Shown here piece after piece: positions 35,487-43,862 of a stretch of 64,000 nt of DNA (the first letter of the stretch is position 1; every line of letters begins with the position of its first letter). This DNA comes from Sulfitobacter sp. 20_GPM-1509m (GTDB lineage Bacteria > Pseudomonadota > Alphaproteobacteria > Rhodobacterales > Rhodobacteraceae), in contig NZ_JIBC01000007.1 of assembly GCF_000620505.1 (NCBI RefSeq), positions 186,001-250,000 on the forward strand. The letters run 5' to 3'. The notes below the pieces were generated by a model. That model saw only the letters and a program-made list of their open reading frames with translations, searched no databases and was not told where the DNA came from. The position numbers and the translations under genes were made by a program.

Positions 35487-35998
35487 CGGAAACCCGCATG
35501 CACATCACCCAAGGCCAACACGCAGCATCGGGCGAAGCCAACGTTGTGATTACGACATTGCTGGGCTCTTGCGTTGCCTGTTGTCTGTGGGACCCTAAAG
35601 CAAGGGTGGGGGGCATGAATCACATGTTGCTGACCGTGCGACAGGACGCGAACCTGACCGACAATCTGGTTGGCGTGAATGCGATGGAAGTGCTGATAAA
35701 TGCGCTGATCAAATCCGGTGCGCAGCGCGGTTCCTTGCGCGCCAAGGCCTTTGGCGGTGCGCGCATGGTGGACGGGCTGTCGGACATCGGCGAGGCCAAC
35801 GCACAGTTCACTCTGGATTTCCTCGAAAGCGAGGGGATCACCTGTGACGGTCATTCCTTCGGCGGAACCAATGCGCGCAACATCCGGTTCTGGCCAGCCA
35901 CGGGCCGGGTGCTGCAACGCATGTCTACCGACCGGCTGATCGAGCCAAAGACGATTGTTCAGGCTCCGCCCGAAGGCAACGACCTGGAGCTTTTCTGA
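35483..35998 (+). CDS. cheD: Chemoreceptor glutamine deamidase CheD
   Basis: The 171-residue protein deamidates glutamines on chemoreceptors and can interact with CheC-type phosphatases. The catalytic triad is intact: T24 and C30 in TTLLGSCVACC and H47 in GGMNHML, with the same spacing (6 and 17) as in the Thermotoga enzyme. FGGARM is also conserved. It is transcribed towards the chemotaxis operon on the other strand. The C-terminus ends DLELF, similar to the DLF end of the small protein encoded at 36136. Confidence 0.93.
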   Translation: MTETRMHITQGQHAASGEANVVITTLLGSCVACCLWDPKARVGGMNHMLLTVRQDANLTDNLVGVNAMEVLINALIKSGAQRGSLRAKAFGGARMVDGLSDIGEANAQFTLDFLESEGITCDGHSFGGTNARNIRFWPATGRVLQRMSTDRLIEPKTIVQAPPEGNDLELF

Positions 35999-36135
35999 AC
36001 GGCAGATTTTATGATGAGCCTGAAGCCCTAGGGCGCGTTCGGGCGTCTGGTCATCAGAATAGGGGCACAGCGACAGATTTATTCAATCTCCGCTGTGCCT
36101 GTCTTATCTGCTGACTTTTGCTGTAGGGTGCGGAT

Positions 36136-36474
36136 CTAAAACAGATCCAATGCGCCTGCATCATGGTGCTGCGCGGCTGCATGTCCTGCATCTTCGATCA
36201 ACCGCCGCGTGCTTTCCAGCCGCACCGTGTCGCTCAGGTTTCGAGCGTGCTGATCAGGCTCACCAAACTGCCGGACAAGCTCCGAGATATCCATCAGGGA
36301 TTGATGCAAATAATCCAGCTTTTGCATCCCCGTGAGAAAGTCCGCTTCGGTCATGTCCAGATGTTTGAAATGTGCACCGATCAACAGCTCGACTTGCCGC
36401 ACCTGTGCTGCAAGGTCGGCCAGATGCGCGCCGGTGCGCGATGTCAGATGCGTGCTTCGGGACGGCGCAGTCAT
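36136..36474 (-). CDS. Unrecognised small helical protein at the end of the chemotaxis operon
   Basis: The 112-residue protein is predicted to be mostly helical (for example the stretch around HLADLAAQVRQVELLIGAHF) and has no membrane segment or signal peptide. The start overlaps the cheY stop by four bases (ATGA), so it is co-translated with chemotaxis proteins. I do not recognise the family. A short helical protein in this position could be a phosphatase or scaffold acting on CheY, and its ALDLF C-terminus might be a docking tail, but neither idea is supported by a known motif. Confidence 0.75.
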   Translation of the reverse strand: MTAPSRSTHLTSRTGAHLADLAAQVRQVELLIGAHFKHLDMTEADFLTGMQKLDYLHQSLMDISELVRQFGEPDQHARNLSDTVRLESTRRLIEDAGHAAAQHHDAGALDLF

Positions 36475-36857
36475 AGCGGGCCAACCACGGTTTCAATACA
36501 GCGGCGCAGGTCAATGGGTTCGAACGGTTTCTTCAAATAGTTGTTCATCCCCAGTTTGCGTCCGTAATCAATGATCTGCTGTTCCGCGCGGCCCGTGATC
36601 AGAATGAACCCGATCTTTTGTGTTTCCGGCTGGCTGCGCAGGTGGTGCAAGAATTTCAGCCCGTCCATATTGGGCATGTTGTAATCGGAGATCACCAGAT
36701 GCACAGGCGTGCGCTGCAACTGGACCAGGGCTGCGGCGCCGTCGTCCGAGGTGTAAACCGTCTGAATCCCGAAGCCGTCCAGCGCCTGGGTGATCAGACC
36801 ACGGCTTGTGGACATGTCATCGACGACCATGATCCGAATTTGATCACGAAGTGCCAT
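36471..36857 (-). CDS. cheY: Chemotaxis response regulator, CheY type
   Basis: This 128-residue single receiver domain has D13 and D14 in the acidic pocket, the phosphorylated D58 in LVISDYNMPNMDG, T88, and K110 in YLKKPF. No output domain follows, so it should act by binding, either at the flagellar motor or as a phosphate sink. It overlaps cheR by 14 bases and the next small gene by four. It differs clearly from the second CheY at 40342. Confidence 0.93.
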   Translation of the reverse strand: MALRDQIRIMVVDDMSTSRGLITQALDGFGIQTVYTSDDGAAALVQLQRTPVHLVISDYNMPNMDGLKFLHHLRSQPETQKIGFILITGRAEQQIIDYGRKLGMNNYLKKPFEPIDLRRCIETVVGPL

Positions 36858-37755
36858 GTGTTATCCCCTGTCCTGCCTGCAAAATTGATGTGTTGATCTT
36901 ACGTGAGCGTATTTTCGTGTAGGTGGTCGGGCCGGTGACGGAAAAACCCAGTTTCTCGGGGTTTGACACCCGTTCAGAGTGCCCCAGGAACAACATTCCG
37001 TCAGGCAACAAGGCGTCATGGAAGCGCGGCCAAAGTGCGTCTTGTGTGGGTGCGTCGAAATAGATCACCACGTTCCGGCAAAATACTGCGTCAAAGGCCT
37101 GCCGCATCGGCCAGGCGCTCATCAGGTTCAATTCCTTGAACCGCACGAGATTCCTCAGTTTATCAGCCATTTGATGCGCAGGTTGGTCCTTCAACCGCGT
37201 CGGCTGCATGAACCGCTTGCGCAGATCCTCGGGAATGTTGTCAGTCATCCGTTCGGGATAGGTAGCAGAACGGGCAAAGGCGATGACCTTGGGATCTATG
37301 TCGGTTGCCAGGATGCGGAAATCCTTATCTTGCAGGCTAGGGTCCTTGTCCAAAAGGTGCATTACGATGGAAAACGCCTCTTGTCCGTTGGAGCAACCCG
37401 CAGACCAGATGCGAAAGCGGCCACCCGATTTCAGTCGGGATTGGGCCCGTGGCAGAACCTCGTTGGTCAGAATGTCAAAGTGATGCGGCTCCCGAAAGAA
37501 ATGGGACACATTGGTGGTCAGGGCCGAGATCATCATCCGGCGCTCGTTCACCCCTGCGTCAGAACCAACCAACGCCAGATAGGCCTCGAACGTGTCGAGC
37601 CCGGTTTCTTTCAAACGAAATCGCAGCCGCGACTGCACCATGCGTACCTTTTCCGGTAGCAGGATCAGCCCTGCCTCCCGGTAGGAGACCTGATGCAGCG
37701 CATCAAGCGTCAGCAGGCTGAGTTGGGGTTCGGATGCTTCGTCGGGCGCGATCAT
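36844..37755 (-). CDS. cheR: Chemoreceptor methyltransferase CheR
   Basis: The 303-residue enzyme methylates receptor glutamates with S-adenosylmethionine. The N-terminal helical domain ends in NVSHFFREPHHF, and the catalytic domain has WSAGCSNGQEAFS (SAM loop), ILATDIDPKVI and FDAVFCRNVVIYFD. The usual SAGCSTGEEPYS motif is slightly changed. No cheB gene accompanies it, which is uncommon, because CheR normally works against that esterase. Its start overlaps the cheW stop by four bases. Confidence 0.93.
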   Translation of the reverse strand: MIAPDEASEPQLSLLTLDALHQVSYREAGLILLPEKVRMVQSRLRFRLKETGLDTFEAYLALVGSDAGVNERRMMISALTTNVSHFFREPHHFDILTNEVLPRAQSRLKSGGRFRIWSAGCSNGQEAFSIVMHLLDKDPSLQDKDFRILATDIDPKVIAFARSATYPERMTDNIPEDLRKRFMQPTRLKDQPAHQMADKLRNLVRFKELNLMSAWPMRQAFDAVFCRNVVIYFDAPTQDALWPRFHDALLPDGMLFLGHSERVSNPEKLGFSVTGPTTYTKIRSRKINTSILQAGQGITHGTS

Positions 37756-38210
37756 GCAGCATCGCTTTGCGGGGCAGGTACGATTTCGGAGAGCTCAAGC
37801 ACACGGATCATCCGTTCATCCAGCAGAGTCAGCGCTTTGATCACACCCGGCCCTCCTGCTGAAGCCGCGTCGGGGGGCGGCTGTAAATCCGCAGATGTCA
37901 GCGCGATGATATCGGACACGGCGTCGACCAGAAGACCGGTCATCGTCTCCTCGTATTTCACCACGATGATCACATTCCGATCGGTATGTTCACGCGGCGG
38001 CAGGCCCAGCCGTTCCGCCAGATCCATCACTGGCAAGACTGTCCCACGCAGGTTGATCACGCCCTTCATGTAACTGGGGGCATGGGGCAGGGGCGTTGTG
38101 CGGGTCCAGCCGCGGATTTCACGCACACACATGATGTCGAGCGAATATTCCTGATCACTCAACCGGAAGGTCAAAAGCTCAACGGGGGCACTGGATTTGG
38201 GATCAGTCAT
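37752..38210 (-). CDS. cheW: Chemotaxis coupling protein CheW
   Basis: The 152-residue protein is a single CheW SH3-like domain, beginning with ELLTFRLSDQEYSLDIMCVREIRG and containing VINLRGTVLPVMDLAERLG. It links receptors to the CheA kinase. Four-base overlaps on both sides (with cheA and cheR) indicate coupled translation. The C-terminus carries a short Pro/Gly/Ala insert near residue 125, which is less conserved in the family. Confidence 0.94.
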   Translation of the reverse strand: MTDPKSSAPVELLTFRLSDQEYSLDIMCVREIRGWTRTTPLPHAPSYMKGVINLRGTVLPVMDLAERLGLPPREHTDRNVIIVVKYEETMTGLLVDAVSDIIALTSADLQPPPDAASAGGPGVIKALTLLDERMIRVLELSEIVPAPQSDAA

Positions 38211-40330
38211 GAAGTCAGTTCCATCAGGTTGGGAGCAATGGCCAAGGTGCTGCCCTGGGCCTGTGCAATGATGTCGGAAGGGTCGAGGATCAGGGCGATC
38301 TGCCCGTCACCCAGAATGGTGGCTGCGGCAATGCCCGGCGCGCGGTAAAAGCTTTCGTCCAGACCTTTGATGACCACTTGCCTTTGGTCCTGGATTTCAT
38401 CCACGATCAGGGCGGCACGGCTGCCTGCTTCGTCAGCGATCAGCAGAACGACAGCATCCAGATAGCTGTCCTGGGCAGACCGATAGCCAAGTTCGACACC
38501 CAGGTCGAACAGCGAGACAAATTCACCGCGCACCCGCACGACATTCAGGCCGGGGCGGGTCTGTTCGAGATTGCTGTGGTCAATGGTCAGCGTCTCGATC
38601 ACCAGATTGAGCGGAAGAACCATGGTCTCTCCGGCAACCTGCACGACCATGCCGTCCAAAACAGCAAGGGTCAGCGGCAGGGAGATGAAGAATGTCGTCC
38701 CTTCGCCGGGGGTTGAGGTGATGGTGATCCTACCGCCCAGGGCCTGGATTGCGTTCCGCACCACGTCCATACCCACACCGCGACCGGACAGATCGGAAAC
38801 CTCTGATGCCGTTGAAAACCCTGGCAAGAACAGCAGGTTGTCGATTTCGGTATCGGTCAGGGACGCATCAGCGGCGATCAGTCCTTTCTCGGTCGCAATT
38901 TGTTTGACCTTCTCGCGGTTGATGCCGCCGCCATCGTCGGACACTTCGATAATGACGCGGCCAGAACGGTGGGCGGCTGTCAGCTTGACAACGCCTTGTT
39001 CGGGCTTGCCCGCAGCAAGACGGTTCTGAGTGGATTCCAACCCGTGATCCACCGCGTTTCGGATCATATGTGTCAGCGGGTCGGACAACCTTTCGATCAC
39101 GGTCTTGTCCACTTCGGTGGTGTCGCCCTCGGTGACCAGACGCACATCCTTGCGCACGGCCGCGGAACACTCTCGCACGATCCGCGACATGCGCTGGAAC
39201 AGGGATTTGACCGGCTGCGCGCGGATCATCATCACGCTGTCCTGAATGTCGCGGGTCAGACGCTGGAATTCCTCGAGCCCGTTCATGGCGTCGGAATGAG
39301 GCGAAAGCCCCGAAGACTCAAGGCTTTGCGAGAGCATCGCCTGATTGATGACCAATTCGCCCACAAGGTTTACCAGCCGTTCGATCCGGTCCAGATCGAC
39401 CCGGACAACCGATTTTGCAGCGGATTGCGGCGTGGCCTTTGCCTTGGTGGCAGGTGCTGGCGTCTGGGGGGGCGCCGGTTCCGCCGCGCGTGCAGGCGGC
39501 GGTGTCAGTTCGGGCAGAACGGGCAGGTCAGGCAAGGGGTCGTTTGAAACCTCCTGTGTTGCGGGCGCGTCGGATTGGATCGGCGCAATGGTCAGGGCGC
39601 AAAGCCCATCAACAAATTCAAAGATCGAGACAATCTCGGCTTCCTGAACGTCCGCCGTCAGGACCACGGTCCATTTCAGATAACTTGCTTCGGGGGCAAA
39701 CTCATTCAGCTGCGGGATCTTGTCGGTCAGGCAAGTGACCTCGCAGGAGCCCAGTTCCGCAAGAGCGCGCAGGATCATGTAGGGTTCGTTGCCTGTCTCG
39801 TACATTTCAGGTTCGGGCGCGAAATTGATGGTGAACCTGGCGGGGGCAGGCGGCGGCAAATCGGCAAGACCCAGGTCCAGCGACAATCCCAGGGGTTGGA
39901 ATTCGATTTCAGCCTCGTCTTCCTCTTCAACCCCATGATCTCCCAGCAGCGCATCCAGTTCGGTCAGGATCGCGTCTCCCTCGGCTTCGGGCAGGATGCC
40001 ATCGTCGCGGGATTCCCGGACCAGGTCGGACAGGTGGTCGGCGGCCCGAAAGAACAGTTTGATCGCATCGCCATCCGCCACCAGCGTGTTGCTGCGCACT
40101 GCGTCCAGCACAGTCTCGTAACGATGGGCAAAGCGCACCAACCCCTCGAGCCCAAAGGCACCAGCGCCGCCCTTGATCGAGTGGACAGCCCGAAAGACCA
40201 CGTTGATCGTTTCAAGATCACCGGTATCTTCGGCCATCGCTTCAAGACCGTCTTGCAGGGCTTCGAGCAGTTCTTCGCATTCAATGAAGAACGAGGCTCG
40301 GATTTCAGCCATAGGGTCGGGTGCGGACAT
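38207..40330 (-). CDS. cheA: Chemotaxis sensor histidine kinase CheA
   Basis: The 707-residue kinase has the Hpt domain with H50 in AVHSIKGGAGAFG, an intermediate region of about 150 residues, a Pro/Ala-rich linker around 270-300, the dimerisation helices, and the ATPase with HMIRNAVDHGLES, VSDDGGGINREKV, GRGVGMDVVRNAI and GEGTTFFISLPL. A CheW-like domain closes the protein. CheA phosphorylates the CheY proteins encoded on either side. It starts 11 bases after the upstream cheY gene. Confidence 0.95.
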   Translation of the reverse strand: MSAPDPMAEIRASFFIECEELLEALQDGLEAMAEDTGDLETINVVFRAVHSIKGGAGAFGLEGLVRFAHRYETVLDAVRSNTLVADGDAIKLFFRAADHLSDLVRESRDDGILPEAEGDAILTELDALLGDHGVEEEDEAEIEFQPLGLSLDLGLADLPPPAPARFTINFAPEPEMYETGNEPYMILRALAELGSCEVTCLTDKIPQLNEFAPEASYLKWTVVLTADVQEAEIVSIFEFVDGLCALTIAPIQSDAPATQEVSNDPLPDLPVLPELTPPPARAAEPAPPQTPAPATKAKATPQSAAKSVVRVDLDRIERLVNLVGELVINQAMLSQSLESSGLSPHSDAMNGLEEFQRLTRDIQDSVMMIRAQPVKSLFQRMSRIVRECSAAVRKDVRLVTEGDTTEVDKTVIERLSDPLTHMIRNAVDHGLESTQNRLAAGKPEQGVVKLTAAHRSGRVIIEVSDDGGGINREKVKQIATEKGLIAADASLTDTEIDNLLFLPGFSTASEVSDLSGRGVGMDVVRNAIQALGGRITITSTPGEGTTFFISLPLTLAVLDGMVVQVAGETMVLPLNLVIETLTIDHSNLEQTRPGLNVVRVRGEFVSLFDLGVELGYRSAQDSYLDAVVLLIADEAGSRAALIVDEIQDQRQVVIKGLDESFYRAPGIAAATILGDGQIALILDPSDIIAQAQGSTLAIAPNLMELTS

Positions 40331-40341
40331 GATGCGTTCTC

Positions 40342-40707
40342 CTAACCGGCAACCATTTGCAGGGCTTTGATCAACTTCGCGGGGTCAAACGGTTTGACGA
40401 TCCAGCCTGTCGCCCCTGCAGTACGTGCGCGTGCTTTCAGTTCCGGTGCAGCTTCGGTCGTGAGCACCAGAATGGGGGTGGCGCGGTGTTTGTGCTGACC
40501 GCGCACCGCGTCAATAAAGCCAAAGCCGTCCATGCGCGGCATGTTGATGTCGGTGATGATTGCATCGGGGGCGATGCCGCTCAGAACCTCGACCCCGTGC
40601 ACGCCGTCATCGGCCGTGGTCACGGTAAAGCCCGCGGGTTCCAGCGCCAGACGGATCATGTCGCGCATGGTGCGGCTGTCGTCGACGGCAAGTATGTTCA
40701 GGCTCAT
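40342..40707 (-). CDS. cheY: Chemotaxis response regulator, CheY type (second copy)
   Basis: The 121-residue receiver domain has the acidic pair D9-D10, phosphorylated D53 in IITDINMPRMDG, T83-T84 in VLTTEA, and K105 in WIVKPFDP. It is closer to the compact CheY class encoded directly next to cheA. It overlaps the STAS gene by four bases. With two CheY proteins, one may be the motor-binding form and the other a phosphate sink, as in other alphaproteobacteria. Confidence 0.93.
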   Translation of the reverse strand: MSLNILAVDDSRTMRDMIRLALEPAGFTVTTADDGVHGVEVLSGIAPDAIITDINMPRMDGFGFIDAVRGQHKHRATPILVLTTEAAPELKARARTAGATGWIVKPFDPAKLIKALQMVAG

Positions 40708-40973
40708 GTCGCCACCTCGGCAATGGTTTCGGGTGTCATTCCCATCCAGCGCATCTGTTCCAGAACCTTGTCCGAAACATTGATCAACTGAATCCGATCC
40801 CCTGCGGTCTTGAAGGCAGAGAGGATCACCTGCATCCCCAAGGCACCGAAATGAACGACCTGACTGGCGTCCAGCACCAAAGATTCGTCCGCGGGGCGCG
40901 CCGTCAATTCGGTCAGAACAGCGGGCACGCTGGACAGGTCCAGACGTGGTGGAAGCACGATTGGGTCAGCCAT
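40704..40973 (-). CDS. STAS domain protein at the head of the chemotaxis operon
   Basis: The 89-residue protein is a single STAS fold, with LVLDASQVVHFGALGMQVIL in the region that carries the phosphoserine of anti-sigma-factor antagonists. The DSSG-type motif is replaced by FGALG, so no serine or threonine is available for the usual phospho-switch. STAS proteins open chemotaxis operons in many proteobacteria, where their role is unclear. It starts the operon, with a CtrA-like site about 90 bases upstream. Confidence 0.85.
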   Translation of the reverse strand: MADPIVLPPRLDLSSVPAVLTELTARPADESLVLDASQVVHFGALGMQVILSAFKTAGDRIQLINVSDKVLEQMRWMGMTPETIAEVAT

Positions 40974-41063
40974 TCGGCAATCCTTTCAATTCGGGGAAGG
41001 GGTGCAACATCACAATCTCCGCAAGCCTCGTCAGCAGTTGCCAACTGTCTAGCGGACGCATCG

Positions 41064-41078
41064 TTAAGAACGGGTTAC
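41064..41078. promoter_or_regulatory. CtrA-like binding site upstream of the chemotaxis operon
   Basis: TTAA-N7-TTAC at 41064-41078 (GTAA-N7-TTAA on the operon strand) departs by one base from the CtrA consensus TTAA-N7-TTAA. It lies about 90-105 bases before the STAS gene start. CtrA controls motility and chemotaxis genes in several Rhodobacterales, and the phosphorelay protein ChpT is encoded at 54904. Confidence 0.4.
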
Positions 41079-41183
41079 GGGGAATATTGTCTTGTCACAG
41101 ACCCGCCGCGAAAGGGCGACGCAGGTCGCTAAAATCGAACCAAATTCAGCATTTTCAAGCTTTTGCGCTGTCGCGATGCGCAT

Positions 41184-41215
41184 AAAAAAACCCGGAGTGC
41201 GGAACACTCCGGGTT
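41184..41215 (-). terminator. Rho-independent terminator of the corrinoid/THF operon
   Basis: AACCCGGAGTG (41189-41199) and CACTCCGGGTT (41205-41215) form a perfect 11-bp stem. Read on the minus strand it is followed by seven Ts (41190-41184), so it ends transcripts of the operon at 41241-43596. On its far side it faces the chemotaxis promoter region. Confidence 0.9.
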
Positions 41216-41240
41216 AAAATCCCTAAAACTCTAGGAAAGC

Positions 41241-42323
41241 TCATCCGCGCCGACGGCGCCCGCCTGTGCGGCCTTCGCGGCCCCGGCCTTCCTGGCCTGC
41301 CTTGGGAGCCACTTTGTTAAAGCGAATCCAGTCCGTGCCGTGCGGGTCGTTGTCGGTCAGGAAGTTGGCAGCGCGGATCGCTTCCATTTCCTTGCCCGCG
41401 CGCGGCAGGGTCGAGCCAAGGCCGAACAATTGCACGAATGTTTCGTCGTCCATGTCATCGGGCAGGATGATGCCCGCGGCCTGTGCTTCGGCACGTTTCT
41501 CGGCAATCTTCAGCGGACCGATCGGCAGGGCAATGGGGTTCATGATCGCGCTGGTCATGCCGGCCGCCATCGCCATGGGCAGGAACGCGTTGTTGATGCC
41601 GTGACGGTTGGGCAGGCCAAAGCTGATGTTGGACGCGCCGCAAGTGGTGTTCACGCCCAGTTCTTCGCGCAGACGACGCACCAGCGTAAAGACCTGAAGG
41701 CCCGCTGTCGCCATCGCGCCGATGGGCATGACCAGCGGATCGACAACGATGTCATGGGCCGGAATGCCGAAATCGGCGGCCCGCTGGACGATTTTCTTGG
41801 CCACTTCGAACCGCACGTCGGGATCTTCGGAAATGCCGGTGTCGTCGTTCGAGATTGCGACGACCGGCACGTTGTATTTCTTGACCAGCGGCAGAACCAG
41901 TTCCAGACGCTCTTCCTCGCCGGTGACCGAGTTCAGCAGCGGGCGGCCTTCGGCAGCGGCCAGACCGTTTTCCAGCGCACCGGGCACCGAGCTGTCGATA
42001 CACAGGGGCACGTCGACAATCGCCTGAACCCGCTCGACCAGGGCCTTCATCAGCATCGGCTCGACAAAGTTGTTGTCCGCATAGCGGGGATCTTCGGCCA
42101 TCTTGTTCGAGAACACGGCACCCGAGTTCACGTCCAGAATGTTCGCACCTGCCGCAACCTGCGCCAGCGCATCGGCTTCGACACGGCTGAAATCGTCGCG
42201 TTCAAGCTCTTCGGCCAGGATCTTGCGGCCCGTGGGGTTGATACGTTCCCCGATCACGCAGAACGGTTGGTCAAAGCCGATGATCGCGGTCTTGGTTTTG
42301 GATTCAACGATGGTGCGTGTCAT
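41241..42323 (-). CDS. Methyltetrahydrofolate-corrinoid methyltransferase (pterin-binding)
   Basis: The 360-residue protein has the pterin-binding fold of MtrH/AcsE-type enzymes: IGERINPTGRKILAEEL at the start, ANILDVNSGAV, PLCIDSSVPGALENGL, and NTTCGASNISFGLPNRHGIN. It moves methyl groups between tetrahydrofolate and a corrinoid protein. The ATG at 42323 follows AAGGACC. The last 20 residues are an odd Gly/Arg tail (GREGRTGGRRRRG) that could bind RNA or a partner. It follows a metF gene by 13 bases; the corrinoid protein and primary methyltransferase are not in this window. Confidence 0.9.
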   Translation of the reverse strand: MTRTIVESKTKTAIIGFDQPFCVIGERINPTGRKILAEELERDDFSRVEADALAQVAAGANILDVNSGAVFSNKMAEDPRYADNNFVEPMLMKALVERVQAIVDVPLCIDSSVPGALENGLAAAEGRPLLNSVTGEEERLELVLPLVKKYNVPVVAISNDDTGISEDPDVRFEVAKKIVQRAADFGIPAHDIVVDPLVMPIGAMATAGLQVFTLVRRLREELGVNTTCGASNISFGLPNRHGINNAFLPMAMAAGMTSAIMNPIALPIGPLKIAEKRAEAQAAGIILPDDMDDETFVQLFGLGSTLPRAGKEMEAIRAANFLTDNDPHGTDWIRFNKVAPKAGQEGRGREGRTGGRRRRG

Positions 42324-42336
42324 GTTTGTCGGTCCT

Positions 42337-43266
42337 TCAGGCGTTGGCCGGTTGGGCAGCAGCGCCGCCGTTTTCAATGGCCCAGTGAGCGTTGGTCTTG
42401 ATGCCGCCCAGCGGGAAGAAATGTACGTTTGTCACGTTAAAGTCGGGATTGGCAGCCTTATGTGCCGCAAGGTCCGAAATCACTTCGGTGGGCTCAAAGG
42501 GCAAAAGCAGTTTGGTCACGTCCTTGGCGCGGCGTTGCAGCACACGCAGGGATGCGCCCACGCCGCAAGCGACGGCGAATTTGATCATGGTTTGCAGTTT
42601 GGCAGGGCCCGCGATGCCGATGTGAATGGGCAGGTCGATGCCGGCTGCCTTGATGCTGTCGGCCCATTCGATGATCGGCTGCGCCTCGAATGCGAACTGG
42701 GTGGCCAGCGCCATTTGCGCGTCGGTGCGGTTGGAGAAATCCTGTTTCCAGCGCAGGGCATCGGCCACGTTGACACCACGACCATCGGGGTCGATGTCCT
42801 TGTTGCCTTCGGGATGTCCCGCAACATGCAGACGGGTGAACCCCGCCTTGTCGAAGGCACCGGTTTCCAGCAGTTGCATCGAGCTGTCGAAATCGCCGTG
42901 GGGTGTGGTCACACCACCGGCCAGCAGCAGGGCCTGCTTCACGTCTGCCTCACCCTGATAGCGGGCAATCCAGTCTTCCAGCATGGCGCGGTTGTGAATG
43001 ATGCGCGCGGGAAAATGCGGCATGACCGGGAAACCGTCAGCGTTCAGACGCTTTGCAGTGGCGACCATATCCTCGATGGGGGTGCCCTCGATATGGGCGA
43101 TATACACGCGCGTGCCTTCGGGCAGCAGGTCGCGGAAATTCTCGACCTTCTCGGCGGTGCGCGGCATCACCTCGATCGAATAGCCCTGCATAAAGGATTC
43201 GACCTCGGGCGAGATGCAGCCCGCAACGGGACCTTCGGGGGATTTCTTGAAACTGAGAAGTGCCAT
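42337..43266 (-). CDS. Methylenetetrahydrofolate reductase family protein
   Basis: The 309-residue protein has the MetF-type barrel: SIEVMPRTAEKVENFRDLL, VMPHFPARIIHN, LLLAGGVTTPHGDFDSS, LHVAGHPEGN and FAFEAQPIIEWADSI, with an extra C-terminal FFPLGGIKTNAHW. It interconverts methylene- and methyl-tetrahydrofolate. It differs from the methionine-biosynthetic MetF in its N-terminus, and its partner is the corrinoid methyltransferase, so it probably runs in the oxidative direction, passing methyl groups from a demethylation reaction into the one-carbon pool. Confidence 0.88.
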   Translation of the reverse strand: MALLSFKKSPEGPVAGCISPEVESFMQGYSIEVMPRTAEKVENFRDLLPEGTRVYIAHIEGTPIEDMVATAKRLNADGFPVMPHFPARIIHNRAMLEDWIARYQGEADVKQALLLAGGVTTPHGDFDSSMQLLETGAFDKAGFTRLHVAGHPEGNKDIDPDGRGVNVADALRWKQDFSNRTDAQMALATQFAFEAQPIIEWADSIKAAGIDLPIHIGIAGPAKLQTMIKFAVACGVGASLRVLQRRAKDVTKLLLPFEPTEVISDLAAHKAANPDFNVTNVHFFPLGGIKTNAHWAIENGGAAAQPANA

Positions 43267-43299
43267 GACAGGGAACCTTCTAAACAGGGAAAAGGGCGG

Positions 43300-43596
43300 T
43301 CAGGCCCAGCCTTCGTTGTCGATCAGCGCCTTGATACGGGCGCTGTCATATTCGGTTTCAAGGCGCGTTGCCTCTGCGTCGGCGATCTGGTCGGGATCGC
43401 CGTCCATTTCATAGGGGTCTGCCTTGCGCCATTCGGCCAGGTAGGCGTCGGCGTCGCGTGCATTCACTTTCATCGCGGCGCGGTCGATGGCCTGCTCGAA
43501 CCGCTCGGGCAACTGGCGTTTCGACCCGCGACGGCCCTTGCCCACGATCACCTGTGCCGGGATGTCCCGCCAATATACGATTGTCACGTCAGGCAT
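43300..43596 (-). CDS. Small protein of the 'virulence factor' domain family (PF13769-like)
   Basis: The 98-residue protein begins MPDVTIVYWRDIPAQVIVG and has GRRGSKRQLPERFEQAIDRA, matching the small domain called 'virulence factor' in databases. It is regularly found beside corrinoid methyltransferase and MetF genes in roseobacters, which argues for a role in methyl-group metabolism and against the virulence label. The true biochemical role is unknown. It is the first gene of the three-gene operon, 33 bases before the metF-type gene. Confidence 0.8.
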   Translation of the reverse strand: MPDVTIVYWRDIPAQVIVGKGRRGSKRQLPERFEQAIDRAAMKVNARDADAYLAEWRKADPYEMDGDPDQIADAEATRLETEYDSARIKALIDNEGWA

Positions 43597-43862
43597 CTGT
43601 GATTCCCCTTGGTCAATTTTGCCCTGTCTAAGGCACGGGTTCCGGCTGACGGTGGCGTTTTTCGACCGAAAGCAATCTGTCCGCGACCCTTTGCTATGCG
43701 ATGGCCCTCTGCAGGGCCAGAGGCCGGGCGGCCCAAAAGGCTCATCATCATTATGCATGGTTTCACAAGGTGCCTGCGGCAGAGCATTCAAACAAAGGTG
43801 GCCTTGCACGGGATGCATCAAAAGCCTATCGTTTGCTCAACTCGTTATGAAAGGCGCATACA

